Part shown: positions 42,456-51,850 of the stretch, one piece after another
Position numbering within the stretch: the first letter of the stretch is position 1
Layout: each line of letters starts with the position of its first letter
Source: a virus
DNA length: 64,000 nt
IMG/VR virus record: IMGVR_UViG_3300018891_000001
Coordinates: 124,001 to 188,000 of that record
Direction: 5' to 3' (one strand)
Program-made: the position numbers and the translations under genes
The notes under the pieces: generated by a model
Databases searched by the model: none
The model's input: the letters and a program-made list of their open reading frames with translations, nothing else
What the model was told of the DNA's origin: nothing

Positions 42456-42477
42456 AAAAGCCACTTAGGTGGCTTTT
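42456..42477 (+). terminator. Hairpin after the spore-protein gene
   Basis: AAAAGCCAC and GTGGCTTTT pair perfectly with a 4-nt loop. The T-run is only four, and AGGTGG in the stem is the likely ribosome-binding site of the next gene, so the hairpin may end transcription and also hide that site. Confidence 0.7.
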
Positions 42478-42479
42478 GG

Positions 42480-42842
42480 ATGGTGATTCCATTCAACAAG
42501 AAAGCACATCTTACTATTGGAATTAGTATCGGAATATTGCTTGCATTGGTGTTCGAACATATTTTTCTTCATGATGTGTTTTACATCATCATAGGGTCTT
42601 TACTCCCTGATATTGATCATCCACGTTCAACATTTGGAAAATACAATCCATTTGTTCGTTTTATGAAACATCGTGGAAAATCACATACCATTGTAGGTAG
42701 CCTTCTCCTGTCTTTGCCTATGGTTATTATAGGGGTAGACCCTTTTGTTTTTACCTTTTTAGGATGTTTGATTCACATTTTGTCTGATAAATGCTACTCA
42801 TTTCTACCAGGAAAGCGCAAGTTTTCTATTCGATTTTGGTAG
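42480..42842 (+). CDS. YdjM-family membrane-bound hydrolase-like protein
   Basis: The 120-residue protein has the DUF457/YdjM layout: KKAHLTIGISIGILLA, LLPDIDHPRS, HRGKSHTIVGSLLL and CLIHILSDKCYS. The His/Asp residues would bind metal at the membrane. The family is called metal-dependent hydrolase but its reaction is unclear. It follows the spore-protein gene and may be cotranscribed. Confidence 0.85.
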   Translation: MVIPFNKKAHLTIGISIGILLALVFEHIFLHDVFYIIIGSLLPDIDHPRSTFGKYNPFVRFMKHRGKSHTIVGSLLLSLPMVIIGVDPFVFTFLGCLIHILSDKCYSFLPGKRKFSIRFW

Positions 42843-42845
42843 AAG

Positions 42846-43010
42846 TTACTTATAGCAAATTTCCCGTAAATCTTTTAAAGCTTCAACCAATCCCGGCAGT
42901 TTCTTAGCGTTACTGTCATCAGGATGTTTCGTTAAGTAATTGATTTTAGCTTGCAAAAGAGCGTGCAATTCTTCAATTTGCGAACGCTCTTTGCTTGTGT
43001 TTATTTCCAT
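42846..43010 (-). CDS. Small helical hypothetical protein
   Basis: ATG 43010 opens 54 codons (RSQIEELHALLQAKINYL and on), a helical hairpin. The ribosome-binding site is weak but it lies 2 bp after the previous stop, so coupling is likely. Confidence 0.5.
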   Translation of the reverse strand: MEINTSKERSQIEELHALLQAKINYLTKHPDDSNAKKLPGLVEALKDLREICYK

Positions 43011-43012
43011 TT

Positions 43013-43243
43013 TCAAACACTTTTCTTGATAATATCTTCGCTAAGAAACTTTAAGACTACAGGATTCTTCTGTTTTTTCAGCCATCGAATATAAGCGACA
43101 TTATCTGCTCCATAAGTCCCGCTTCGCTGACTAAATGGCACCTCTTGTTCAAATTGCTTCCACAAACGAAGATGTTCTTCCGGATATGCTGCTGCAAAAG
43201 TATTAGTAATAAAAATGGAACTTGCAATTGTATCAAGACTCAT
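43013..43243 (-). CDS. Hypothetical protein
   Basis: ATG 43243 behind GAGGAG is preferred to GTG 43252. The 76-residue product has AAAYPEEHLRLWKQFE and a basic end. It overlaps the previous gene by 4 bp. Function unknown. Confidence 0.65.
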   Translation of the reverse strand: MSLDTIASSIFITNTFAAAYPEEHLRLWKQFEQEVPFSQRSGTYGADNVAYIRWLKKQKNPVVLKFLSEDIIKKSV

Positions 43244-43689
43244 ATTACGCACTCCTCAAATAAATTCATTTGGTTTTGATCAGAAATTCCCCAATAGTTC
43301 ATAACAATCCCATCTTTTACGGCATATTCTTTCTCATCAACTACATATATACCGTCTGGAAATAAGACAAATTCGTCATCCATATTTCTAAATTGAATCA
43401 AATCTCCAATTGCGGCACCCTTTAACATAGAGAGGCCTATCTGCCCATCTTCAGTTTGCATAAGCTGACCTAATGGTGTTAATTTTCGAAACGAAGTGAC
43501 AACTGTTTTCTCCACAACGATTTCCAATTGAAACTGCATACGACAAGAAGGACATGCATACAGTTCTTCATCCGATAACTCATGGTCATATGATTCCCAT
43601 AACCGTTCTGCTAGTCGATCTTCTAATCCTACATAAAACGAATCTCCACAAGAGCAAAAAATATGACCATTAGAATATTGAATGCTCAC
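43240..43689 (-). CDS. Hypothetical protein with two CxxC sites
   Basis: GTG 43689 is chosen because AGGAG is 8 bp upstream; ATG 43698 abuts that site. The 149-residue product has FCSCGDSF and YACPSCRMQF near residues 10-55, which could bind zinc, and a beta-rich C-terminal half. Function unknown. Confidence 0.65.
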   Translation of the reverse strand: MSIQYSNGHIFCSCGDSFYVGLEDRLAERLWESYDHELSDEELYACPSCRMQFQLEIVVEKTVVTSFRKLTPLGQLMQTEDGQIGLSMLKGAAIGDLIQFRNMDDEFVLFPDGIYVVDEKEYAVKDGIVMNYWGISDQNQMNLFEECVI

Positions 43690-43713
43690 AATCTTCATCT
43701 CCTTTTTTAAAGG

Positions 43714-43733
43714 GTGTGTAATGCATTACACAC
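43714..43733 (-). promoter_or_regulatory. Perfect 20-bp operator palindrome
   Basis: A fully symmetrical 20-bp palindrome centred on ATGCAT contains GTGTAATGCATTACAC (14/16 to the consensus). It lies between dnaN and the next gene. The -10 on the minus strand is weak, so it may serve an internal promoter. Confidence 0.7.
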
Positions 43734-43738
43734 TTGGT

Positions 43739-45067
43739 TTATTCGACTTCTTGAAAATCGGATTCAAACGGATTAAACTCAAATTCTGGAATGCCTTGGA
43801 AATCTTCAATTTCCACTGGCGCATTATAATTAATTTGAACGCTTCGTACTGGAACATAAAGCTGCACACAATCTGGGTTTCCATTATTTAGTAAGCCTTT
43901 AAATGGTTGAATACCTGACGGTTTATTTGGCGCAGACGGCAAAAACTCAAAACGAATATAATCGTCATTGTTGTAGCGAGAAAGAGCTTCTTGTAAATAA
44001 CGAACATTGACCGCTACAATCACATCAGCCCCTTTTCCTTCCGTAGTAGAAATATCTTGCTGGAATGAACCAACTTCTTGTTCACGAGTATTGACTCGCA
44101 TTTGATTAAGTTCTGGTTTGATACGAATAATAATCGGCTCATCCGTATTATAAACCGTAGAGTTATTGAGCAATTCCTTAAATGAACCAGCATGAATTAC
44201 TACTGAACTTGCAGATTGTGATGAGTCAAAAATCAAACGATCTGTATCTGGATAATTTCCTTCTAATAATCGAGCATATAATGTAACATCTTCAAACTCA
44301 TAAACCACTTGAGTTGGATAAAAGTGAAGAATGACTTCTACTTCAGTTGCATCTAAGTGTTTTTTCACTTCTTGTAATACCGCTGCTGGCACAGTCATTT
44401 CCACATTTGTATGTTCTTCATCCAATTCGTAAACGTACTGACTTAATCGATGAGAGTCAGTGGCAACACATTTAATAACACTGCCAGAAATCTTATGAAA
44501 GACTCCTGTTAAAATCGGGCGTGTTTCTTTAGTGGATACCGCATAAACCGTATGATCATAAATACGACTTAATACATCTGGATGAATAGAAACAGAAGTA
44601 ATCTTTTCACCTAAATCCGGTGTACGTGGAAATTCATGTCCATCTAATCCGTGTAAATCAAAAGTTGGGCGACCCGATTTGATAACAGCCACTTTATCAT
44701 GAATACGTATCTCAGTATTTTTGTGATTCAGTTTCTTGACAATTTGAATAAATTTATCGCCCGGAAAACAAATGGAACCCGGCTTTCCTTCTGTAATTTT
44801 AAAATTCGTTCCTTCTTTATTTTGAGTTGCTACAGCTTCTGTTAAGTAATCGTTATTAATGCCACGGAAAATCAAACGATCTTCTTGAATTTCCATGTAA
44901 ATGAATTTATAAATTTCCTGTACGGCCTTTTTCGCTACAGAACGTTCTACTTTGCTTACCAGTTTCTTGAGCAAATCTGTTTGAATTGCTAATGCCACAT
45001 GAGTTTTTAATTCCTCTTCAATTTCTTGATCAATTTTTTCTACATCAATACCTTGTAATTCTAACAT
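43739..45067 (-). CDS. dnaN: DNA polymerase III beta sliding clamp
   Basis: The 442-residue protein has the three-domain clamp pattern: KIDQEIEEELKTHVALAIQ and FKITEGKPGSICFPGDKF in domain 1, HTVYAVSTKETRPILTGVF in domain 2 (matching the conserved TRPxLxGV), and VAVNVRYLQEAL with an acidic tail in domain 3. Host clamps are about 380 residues, so this is longer, mainly at the N terminus and C-terminal tail. It tethers DnaE to DNA. AGGGAGG precedes the ATG and an operator lies 54 bp upstream. Confidence 0.9.
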   Translation of the reverse strand: MLELQGIDVEKIDQEIEEELKTHVALAIQTDLLKKLVSKVERSVAKKAVQEIYKFIYMEIQEDRLIFRGINNDYLTEAVATQNKEGTNFKITEGKPGSICFPGDKFIQIVKKLNHKNTEIRIHDKVAVIKSGRPTFDLHGLDGHEFPRTPDLGEKITSVSIHPDVLSRIYDHTVYAVSTKETRPILTGVFHKISGSVIKCVATDSHRLSQYVYELDEEHTNVEMTVPAAVLQEVKKHLDATEVEVILHFYPTQVVYEFEDVTLYARLLEGNYPDTDRLIFDSSQSASSVVIHAGSFKELLNNSTVYNTDEPIIIRIKPELNQMRVNTREQEVGSFQQDISTTEGKGADVIVAVNVRYLQEALSRYNNDDYIRFEFLPSAPNKPSGIQPFKGLLNNGNPDCVQLYVPVRSVQINYNAPVEIEDFQGIPEFEFNPFESDFQEVE

Positions 45068-45120
45068 TCTAGTATCCTCCCTTTATATGTTTCTTTTTTT
45101 CACCCAATAACCCGGAGGGT

Positions 45121-45136
45121 TTGTAATACATTACAA
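45121..45136 (-). promoter_or_regulatory. dnaN operator
   Basis: TTGTAATACATTACAA matches the consensus at 15 of 16 positions. On the minus strand a TTATTA-type -10 immediately precedes it. Confidence 0.78.
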
Positions 45137-45173
45137 TAATAACAGAATAAACATGATCTTACAACATCTGATG

Positions 45174-45455
45174 CTATTTGCAAGAGATTTCTTGCTGTTT
45201 TCTCTTGCGTTCTTCTAACCACTCTTTTGCGCTTTGTAATCCTCGGAAATGACATCCTCTTTTTGTCCATTCGTATATATACTCATGGGAAGTAATGTCA
45301 TAAAGGAGAATCAAATTGTAACTGCAGTATAATGCTAAAATGTCATGTCCTTCACAATTCGTAGTAATAATCCCCTTCCATTTTTTACTCGGAAGGGGAA
45401 GTTTACCTTCAAAAGCTCGAGTTAAACATTCATAAATTTGCTTCATAATAGCCAT
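45174..45455 (-). CDS. Hypothetical protein
   Basis: The 93-residue product has four cysteines and a Lys/Glu-rich tail with WTKRGCHFRGLQSAKEWL. GAAGGGTG precedes the ATG. Function unknown. Confidence 0.65.
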   Translation of the reverse strand: MAIMKQIYECLTRAFEGKLPLPSKKWKGIITTNCEGHDILALYCSYNLILLYDITSHEYIYEWTKRGCHFRGLQSAKEWLEERKRKQQEISCK

Positions 45456-45501
45456 CTCACACCCTTCATGATTTTCATATTTACGGTTTTAATGTATATT
45501 C

Positions 45502-45810
45502 CTATTCCCATGAATCTAAATCATCATCATCGTGTTGGATGGAGTGTGGCTTAGTTTGTTGTATGTAGAGATATAAATCGAATAATTCTTCTGCTTCTGG
45601 TTCAGGTTTCTCCAACAACTGTTTTTTATGCTTTAAAAATTCCCGCAAAGGAACAAAAGGATACACTTTTAAATCTGTGTCTACATCACCTTCGGTTCCT
45701 TCTGGGGTGGAATATGTGTAACAACCTGTTTCAAATAAAAGATAGTAAATACCATTGGGGAGTTCTTCGATTTGATCAAGATCATCACAAAGAACTACTT
45801 CCCGAAACAC
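45502..45810 (-). CDS. Hypothetical acidic protein
   Basis: The 102-residue product starts at GTG 45810. It has a strand-turn-strand N terminus and a very acidic C terminus ending DDDDLDSWE. Function unknown. Confidence 0.62.
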   Translation of the reverse strand: MFREVVLCDDLDQIEELPNGIYYLLFETGCYTYSTPEGTEGDVDTDLKVYPFVPLREFLKHKKQLLEKPEPEAEELFDLYLYIQQTKPHSIQHDDDDLDSWE

Positions 45811-45824
45811 TTCCTCAGCATAAT

Positions 45825-46394
45825 TTATATCCCTCCCGTAAGCTCTTGAATCCGGCTAGTTGCATAATAATAAAGAGAACGAGCTTCATCAATATCTTTA
45901 GCCAACCACAATTTTTCTTCCATTTCTTCTTTTAGCTGTTTTAGTTCATTTTTTATCTCATCAATATTTAAAATTCGGGATTTAATGTATTCATCAGCCG
46001 GTGAACCTTCAGATATTCTCTGATATTGAAAAATTCGGGATTTAATGTATTCATCAGCCGGTGAACCTTCAGATATTCTCTGATATTGAAAAGTATCTTC
46101 ACAGCCTCTAAAGAGTTTAGAAATAGCGATTTTATGAGGTTCTTTTTGATTTTCAAGATGTCTGATTTGTTTTTCTAATTCCCTGATTTGTTGGTCAATA
46201 TCTTTAATGGCATTAAAATGAGGCTGCAAATTATTTTGAACAATAAACTCTTGTTTGAGCTCTTCCTTTCGCTGTGCTAATACATCTCGTCGGTCATAGA
46301 GAATATCATTGATTTTACCCTCAATCATATCAATCAGTTTCTCAATACGTTTTGCATCTAATCCTCGGTCATGACGAATAATTTGTGTAGTCAT
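45825..46394 (-). CDS. Coiled-coil protein with a 20-residue tandem duplication
   Basis: ATG 46394 behind GGAGGG is preferred. The 189-residue product is a long coiled coil (AQRKEELKQEF, DIDQQIRELEKQIRHLE, KNELKQLKEEMEEKL). In its middle a 20-residue unit containing QRISEGSPADEYIKSR occurs twice in a row, from an exact 60-bp DNA repeat. The reading frame is kept. Confidence 0.75.
   Translation of the reverse strand: MTTQIIRHDRGLDAKRIEKLIDMIEGKINDILYDRRDVLAQRKEELKQEFIVQNNLQPHFNAIKDIDQQIRELEKQIRHLENQKEPHKIAISKLFRGCEDTFQYQRISEGSPADEYIKSRIFQYQRISEGSPADEYIKSRILNIDEIKNELKQLKEEMEEKLWLAKDIDEARSLYYYATSRIQELTGGI
45971..46090. repeat. Exact 60-bp tandem duplication
   Basis: Positions 45971-46030 and 46031-46090 are identical. 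The lack of any difference suggests recent duplication by slippage or unequal exchange, or an assembly artefact. Confidence 0.95.
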
Positions 46395-46396
46395 GA

Positions 46397-46642
46397 TTAT
46401 CCCTCCCAATGTCCATGACGTTTTAATATTTCAATGACTTCATTGATATAAGGCTCATCCATGTTAATTACAATATAGCTATTCAGTTTTTTTCCTTCTT
46501 CTATGCGACCTTTGTTGATTTCCTCGCATAAATCACGTAAATACATCTTCTGTGTTTCCCAACCGTATTTCTCTACATCTTCTGTTTTTAATACAATGTA
46601 TTTTGGGTGTTGTTTGATTTCTTGAATGGTTGAATCAATCAT
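46397..46642 (-). CDS. Hypothetical protein
   Basis: The 81-residue product has GAAAGGAAGG before its ATG and is mixed alpha/beta (YIVLKTEDVEKYG, SYIVINMDEPYINEVIEIL). It ends 2 bp before the coiled-coil gene. Function unknown. Confidence 0.68.
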   Translation of the reverse strand: MIDSTIQEIKQHPKYIVLKTEDVEKYGWETQKMYLRDLCEEINKGRIEEGKKLNSYIVINMDEPYINEVIEILKRHGHWEG

Positions 46643-46660
46643 ACTTTCCTTCCTTTCGAA

Positions 46661-47242
46661 TCACCAGTTGATGGTACAGCTGCTATCACTCTCAAAATAT
46701 GGCTGAATAACTTCTTCCACTCGATAAAATACATCATTGTAATAAAAAACATTGCGATTTTGGAAATCACGTAGCTCTGGATACCCTTCGATTTTTTCCA
46801 CTTTTAAAATGATGAGGTGTTCATCAATATTTTCTAGATTTTCATAGTCCCAATCACTTGAAATTTCGTCTAACTCTTGTTCCAATTCATGTTTGTCTGC
46901 ATAAAACTCTATCTCATCACTATAATTATTGATGACAATATAGTGCATCGCTTCCTCTCGATCCATCTCAGCGTAAAAGGCATCTCGACAGGAACGGCAT
47001 TCATAATAATTCCCTGTTTGAAAAGAACCATAATCATGTTTTTCATGATAACATAATTCCTCGGTAGAACCGCATTTTCTGCATTTTTGTTCAATTTCAA
47101 AAGCTTCTAACGGCAGTGAATTAATGTAACGATGTGAGTCCAGGTAGGCATATTTATCACTGGCTCCGCAATACAGACATTCTGTTCCTTCAAAGTTTTC
47201 TGGTAATACACGACCGCAACGGTATTTTGAACAGTATTTCAT
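46661..47242 (-). CDS. Multi-zinc-finger hypothetical protein
   Basis: ATG 47242 lies 6 bp after AAGGAGG. The 193-residue protein has three Cys clusters in its first 90 residues: CSKYRCG with CLYCG, CRKCGSTEELC and YECRSCRD. The rest is acidic. A nucleic-acid-binding role is plausible but no family is named. Confidence 0.68.
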   Translation of the reverse strand: MKYCSKYRCGRVLPENFEGTECLYCGASDKYAYLDSHRYINSLPLEAFEIEQKCRKCGSTEELCYHEKHDYGSFQTGNYYECRSCRDAFYAEMDREEAMHYIVINNYSDEIEFYADKHELEQELDEISSDWDYENLENIDEHLIILKVEKIEGYPELRDFQNRNVFYYNDVFYRVEEVIQPYFESDSSCTINW

Positions 47243-47311
47243 CATAATCCTCCTTACCATTTATTCCATTTCTGTTTCCTATTGCCTACTTCAAATAGAA
47301 GGAGCGACCTC

Positions 47312-49753
47312 TTATAAAGCAAAGAGGTCTAGCTCCTGTTGCCCCTCAATAACTTGCTTCCGCTTTGGTACACCCTTATTGTATTCTCTAACGTTTTCTA
47401 CTTTCTTGATGACAGAATCAAACATGGATAAATAATCGTCAATGGCTTTACGAGTCCGACGAACATCTTCTTTTGTTGCACGACCGACCTTTGCTTCTTC
47501 TTCTACAAAGCGAATCAATCCTTGAGCAATCTTACGTACTGTATCAATACCGCCTTCAATTGGATTCATGATATAACCTTCATAATCCTGAAACTCCACA
47601 GCTTGCATTTCCTCAAAGGACTGATTTTTGCGGGCAAAGATATCATGTACCGTTTCAATATCTTCAAAGACATTATCATTAAGGAGCTGTTTGGCTAATG
47701 CATTCATGCCGTCAGAACTATCTGCCATGGCACGCAATCCTTCTTCAGAGAATTTTCCTTGCATAGCCATAGCTGCATCAATTTTGCGAGCAATATGTTT
47801 GAGAGCTTTCTCTTGAATCGTATCACGATACACATAGGTGTATACTTTTACATCTTTCGTTTGTTTGAGTCGCCATGAACGACGAGAGGCCTGCATGTAA
47901 TCATATGTGGAATAATCCAATTGGAAAAAGTGGATATTTGGAAAAGCAAGTAAATCTAATCCAACTTTCACCAATCGTGGATTGGTAATAAGAATGTCCC
48001 AATCGTGTTTCTCCATCATTCCATGAAGCCATTGTTCCCGTTGTTGAGAATTCTTTGGCATTCGAATCCCGTCATAGCTTCCACCATTTCGAAGAATTCC
48101 TACATTATAACCTCGACGTTTGAATTCTTCATACAAGTAAATATCCACTTGATTCCATGCTTCTTTTCCGGTGTATTTGACATAAATCAGATTCTTGCGA
48201 CCATGCTGATAAATTTCATCATCAATAATGCGGATCAATTGTTCTACTTTTCTTGGCACAAAATTTACTGGATCAAAAGTACGAGGAACTCCAAGAATAT
48301 GACGATGTCCATCTTTATCATATGTGACAATTTCTTCTACATTAAATGGTGTATCCGCATACTGATACATGGCATTGATAAAGGTAGAAATACTATTCAT
48401 GCCACCTAACCCTTCTGTTGAACGCATGGTTACGGCGACATCATGTGCAATTTGTCGATAAGCATCATGGTGTTCAGAACTCATATCTACCACTACCGGG
48501 ATTTCTCGATATGGCGGTAATGCATATCCCATGTCATTTAGTTCTAAGAAGGCACAATTATTCATCAGATGCATCGGGAATAAATGTGGTGAAATACCTG
48601 GTTTTTGTGAAGTCGTACGACGAATGCGACCATCTCGTGCACGAGTACTTCGCTCATTAATTCCATATCGACGATTAAAGAGTGATTCATCTTGATACGT
48701 AATGCCTTCCCGAAGAAGTCCTTTTGGATTTAAGCGAGCTAGTAAATAAAAAATATCTCGAGCCATTCCACCCATTAATGTCCCCGTTAGCAAAATTTGT
48801 TTTTCAGTATGGTTCACTAATTGGCCAAATGCAGTACCTGTTGTAGAATCTCCACTTTTGTACTCATGAACTTCATCAGCAATTAGGTATTTAAAGAATC
48901 CTCTTGGTAATTTCTTATTGATATACCAAGCTGGAGATACTTTTCGATATCCAGAATCCAGTGGAAGTTTTTCTGGCTGCCATAATACATATCCGCATTC
49001 TTGTTCCTCATCTGCCGGCACCCAACGATTACTATTGTAATCCAACTTCCATTCCTTAATTTCCTCTTTTGGTAAAAGAGAAGTTGGAACTTTGTTTCGG
49101 CAGCGATAATTTTCTTTGGTCATATTCTTTACCCAGTTCTTTGATGACTTGTTGTAAGTTTCAAAGAAATGTTCTTCTGCATATTCACCGCCACGTTCGA
49201 ATAATGGATTCCCACACTTTGGACAATAAAAACTGGTTTCGCCTACCGAATAAAACACATCAGGTCTTCCGCTCTCATAATTCCAGACTTCGTTTCGAAT
49301 CATGCGAACACGATACTCAGGATGAACAACTTGATGCATGCCATCTCCTCGTCGAACATGTCGAATTTGTTCAGGTTCTACGTCCTCTACAGAACGGAAT
49401 GTAATATCAGATTTATGAACACGCCAATCTTTGATAGGCTCCATCGGATAAGTAAACTTGGACAACTCAGAGCTCATGATGTAATATTCCCATTTCTCCG
49501 GTTTCTTGTATTTTATTTTTCCTTTTGCATCCATGTATTGGTTTTGTTCCTGGATTCGTTTTACGTCTAACCAATGTTGAATAATATGTGTTTCTACATT
49601 CGGTATTCGTTCTTTAATTTCCCGTGCCCATTTTTCTACCATAATGGAAGGACACAGGACAATAACCCGCTGTGGTTGAGGATTGGTTTCTACGTTTTGC
49701 AGCATTGCTTCTGTGATGTATGGAACTACTTCACCCATTGTGGTTTTACCTGT
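47312..49753 (-). CDS. SF2/SNF2-like helicase, exon 2
   Basis: Joined to exon 1 (51824-50850) this makes an 1138-residue protein. Exon 2 begins TGKTTMGEVVPY, completing Walker A, and carries motif Ia VLCPSIMVEKW, a zinc-binding insert (FYCPKCGNPL), DEVHEYK (DExH box), LLTGTLMGG (motif III), ITNPRLVKVGLDL (motif V) and QASRRSWRLKQ (motif VI). It ends with a helical tail. The companion methyltransferase-like gene upstream and this helicase recall split DarB-type phage anti-restriction proteins, an inference. Confidence 0.87.
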   Translation of the reverse strand, partial: TGKTTMGEVVPYITEAMLQNVETNPQPQRVIVLCPSIMVEKWAREIKERIPNVETHIIQHWLDVKRIQEQNQYMDAKGKIKYKKPEKWEYYIMSSELSKFTYPMEPIKDWRVHKSDITFRSVEDVEPEQIRHVRRGDGMHQVVHPEYRVRMIRNEVWNYESGRPDVFYSVGETSFYCPKCGNPLFERGGEYAEEHFFETYNKSSKNWVKNMTKENYRCRNKVPTSLLPKEEIKEWKLDYNSNRWVPADEEQECGYVLWQPEKLPLDSGYRKVSPAWYINKKLPRGFFKYLIADEVHEYKSGDSTTGTAFGQLVNHTEKQILLTGTLMGGMARDIFYLLARLNPKGLLREGITYQDESLFNRRYGINERSTRARDGRIRRTTSQKPGISPHLFPMHLMNNCAFLELNDMGYALPPYREIPVVVDMSSEHHDAYRQIAHDVAVTMRSTEGLGGMNSISTFINAMYQYADTPFNVEEIVTYDKDGHRHILGVPRTFDPVNFVPRKVEQLIRIIDDEIYQHGRKNLIYVKYTGKEAWNQVDIYLYEEFKRRGYNVGILRNGGSYDGIRMPKNSQQREQWLHGMMEKHDWDILITNPRLVKVGLDLLAFPNIHFFQLDYSTYDYMQASRRSWRLKQTKDVKVYTYVYRDTIQEKALKHIARKIDAAMAMQGKFSEEGLRAMADSSDGMNALAKQLLNDNVFEDIETVHDIFARKNQSFEEMQAVEFQDYEGYIMNPIEGGIDTVRKIAQGLIRFVEEEAKVGRATKEDVRRTRKAIDDYLSMFDSVIKKVENVREYNKGVPKRKQVIEGQQELDLFAL

Positions 49754-50849
49754 CGATACCTTCTAGGTCGGGAATTTAACCCAACCACTCCCCTTTCGGA
49801 GAGGACGAGACTATATCATCACTCAGGCTCGGAGACAGCCTTCATCGTGTCGGGCGCTCGTGTCGGGTTTATTGGTCGGCATCCTCACCCGTTAGTCGTT
49901 GAACCTTCCTAGCTACTCAAGTGCCATTCGCTAGGCTTGGCTGCTGATTGCCATATCCTTTCGGACTTAGGTTTCCAGCAATTCACCCGATTTTACATGG
50001 GCTACAGGATAATGTTTTCGTTCCAGATAAATCGTTGCATTGTTGTAGAGGAAATTTACAAATTTCGCATACAATCCATTTCCACCGAATCGATAACCAA
50101 ATGCTCTTCCATTCTCTTTGTATTTTTCTCTTAGTGGCAATCCGTGTTCATGTAGAACTTTGGAATAAGCATCTAGGAATTCTTTTGTACCAATCACTTC
50201 TATATTCACTTGAGGTCTGGAATTATCTCTCGGATCATAGAAGTAATGAATGCTTCCATCTCCATCGAAATATCCTCTCATAAAATGATGCAATAAATGA
50301 TGTGGCACTTGCTCTTCTGTTGGGAATTGCAAGGTCAATGATTTGGCAGGCGTACAGCCTTTATCAATTAAATCCTGTACAATTTCCATCGATACGAGTT
50401 GTAATCGATAGCATAGATGACCATTCACGTTTCTTGGTTTGATGTCCATTTCAGGAGAGATAAAATCTCGAAATCGCTCAAGATGATTAACATCTTTTTC
50501 AGATAAGCTTAGTTCCAATGTTCCCCGTGGTTCATAAACTGAGCCATCGGCATATAAGAAGCCTAACCAATATGCTTTTTCCTCGGTATCGATTACTTTA
50601 AACGCATCGGTGTTGTGATTGTATTTACTTCTTCCTGTTGTCATCCCTCTGGATTTTATCTGTATCCCATCTGCTTTTAACATTTGGGATAATTTCTTGC
50701 GGTCAAAACCTGTGAGCTCTGAAATCTTTCTCAACGATTTACCTTCCAAAAACATTTGCTTTGCCATTTCATACATGTTATCACTCCCATAGGTATATTT
50801 CCTATACCCATAATAACATGCTATGAAATGCATTACGACCTGTTTGTTA
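49754..50849 (-). mobile_element. Group I intron 3 in the SF2 helicase gene
   Basis: On the minus strand the upstream exon ends GAAATGGGT, the intron starts TAACAAACAGG and ends GGTATCG, and the downstream exon starts ACAGGTAAAACC. Joining gives GEMG-TGKT, an exact Walker A motif. Core elements (on the minus strand) AATTGCTGGAAACC, GCAATCAGCAGCCAAGC, GTTCAACGACTA and GATGATATAGTC are typical of subgroup IA. The endonuclease gene lies in the 5' half. Confidence 0.93.
49967..50776 (-). CDS. LAGLIDADG homing endonuclease in intron 3
   Basis: ATG 50776 follows GGGAGTG; the open frame upstream runs into the exon and is not used. The 269-residue protein has AYWLGFLYADGSV and HHFMRGYFDGDGSI, the two LAGLIDADG helices, an N-terminal helix-turn-helix (KSLRKISELTGFDRKKLSQML) and the C-terminal TIYLERKHYPV signature. 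It is in the same sense as the helicase. Confidence 0.9.
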   Translation of the reverse strand: MYEMAKQMFLEGKSLRKISELTGFDRKKLSQMLKADGIQIKSRGMTTGRSKYNHNTDAFKVIDTEEKAYWLGFLYADGSVYEPRGTLELSLSEKDVNHLERFRDFISPEMDIKPRNVNGHLCYRLQLVSMEIVQDLIDKGCTPAKSLTLQFPTEEQVPHHLLHHFMRGYFDGDGSIHYFYDPRDNSRPQVNIEVIGTKEFLDAYSKVLHEHGLPLREKYKENGRAFGYRFGGNGLYAKFVNFLYNNATIYLERKHYPVAHVKSGELLET

Positions 50850-51824
50850 ACCCATTTCTCCAACGATAAAACAAAAATCATCTTCCACCAATGTTTTAGA
50901 AACACCCATAACAGTATTGGCTTGCGGTGGATATAGACCTGTAATTCCTTGCTGATTGGCACATAAATTCACATCACGAAAAGCGGGATGATGTCGTTCT
51001 TTCTCCGGATCAAAACGAACAGCAATATTCTCTTGGATACGTTTTCCTAGCTCTGGTGCAAAGTGAGTTAAATAATCATCAATCGTCTGACAATGAGGTA
51101 ATATGGATTGACTTTCATCTCGGCCATCTTCTTCAATTGCAAAGTTTAACTCATATCCTTGAACTCCTTCTGAGATAATGTTTTCTAGCTGTTCTTCTGT
51201 AATCATAAGAAGTCCTGCTTCTAGAGAATAATTGGAACCAAAACACTTCACGGTAAGAGGTGTATAATAACCTTCCTCTTCTAGTCGTTCGACAATATAA
51301 TCAGTCCATTCCTCTAGCATTGGTGTATTATATCGGTCATTCAGAACATGAAACACTTGTTTTTTGTAATTACCATCCCATGCCAAAATGAGTTCAGCTA
51401 AATGGCTTGGAATAGATTCTGGATCTAGACCTTGATTGATTCGTTCTCTTTGTTCTGCTAACCATTGATTACGTGCTTTTAAATCTGGTTTTGCATTTTT
51501 GGCCACCATCAAAATATGAGTTAAATCATCAACTTTTAATACCTCTTCATCATACGGCTTTTTAGACGTAGGAATAGCAAAAACACTATGACGAATAAAT
51601 CCTGTTTCGTATCGATTTCCTTCAGCACGATAAATTTGTCCCGTTTTTCCATCTTGCATAAGCCATGCGGCTTGCTTTACTTTGGAATCCACACCAATCA
51701 AATTGGCTAAATAGATGACATTATCGCTATCTGTCACAAGTAGATCACAATAGGCTATGCCGCTTGAAGAATGACGGTTATACATTTCTAATGTATATAT
51801 TTCCGGCATATAAAGGCGTGGCAT
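50850..51824 (-). CDS. SF2/SNF2-like helicase, exon 1
   Basis: Exon 1 encodes 325 residues ending FCFIVGEMG, the first half of Walker A. ATG 51824 has AGAGGTG upstream; a longer frame to 51863 lacks a good site. The N-terminal 300 residues show no helicase motif and may be a targeting domain. Without splicing the protein stops one codon into the intron. Confidence 0.85.
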
Positions 51825-51850
51825 TTCTTTCACCTCTTTGTTTGTATTTT

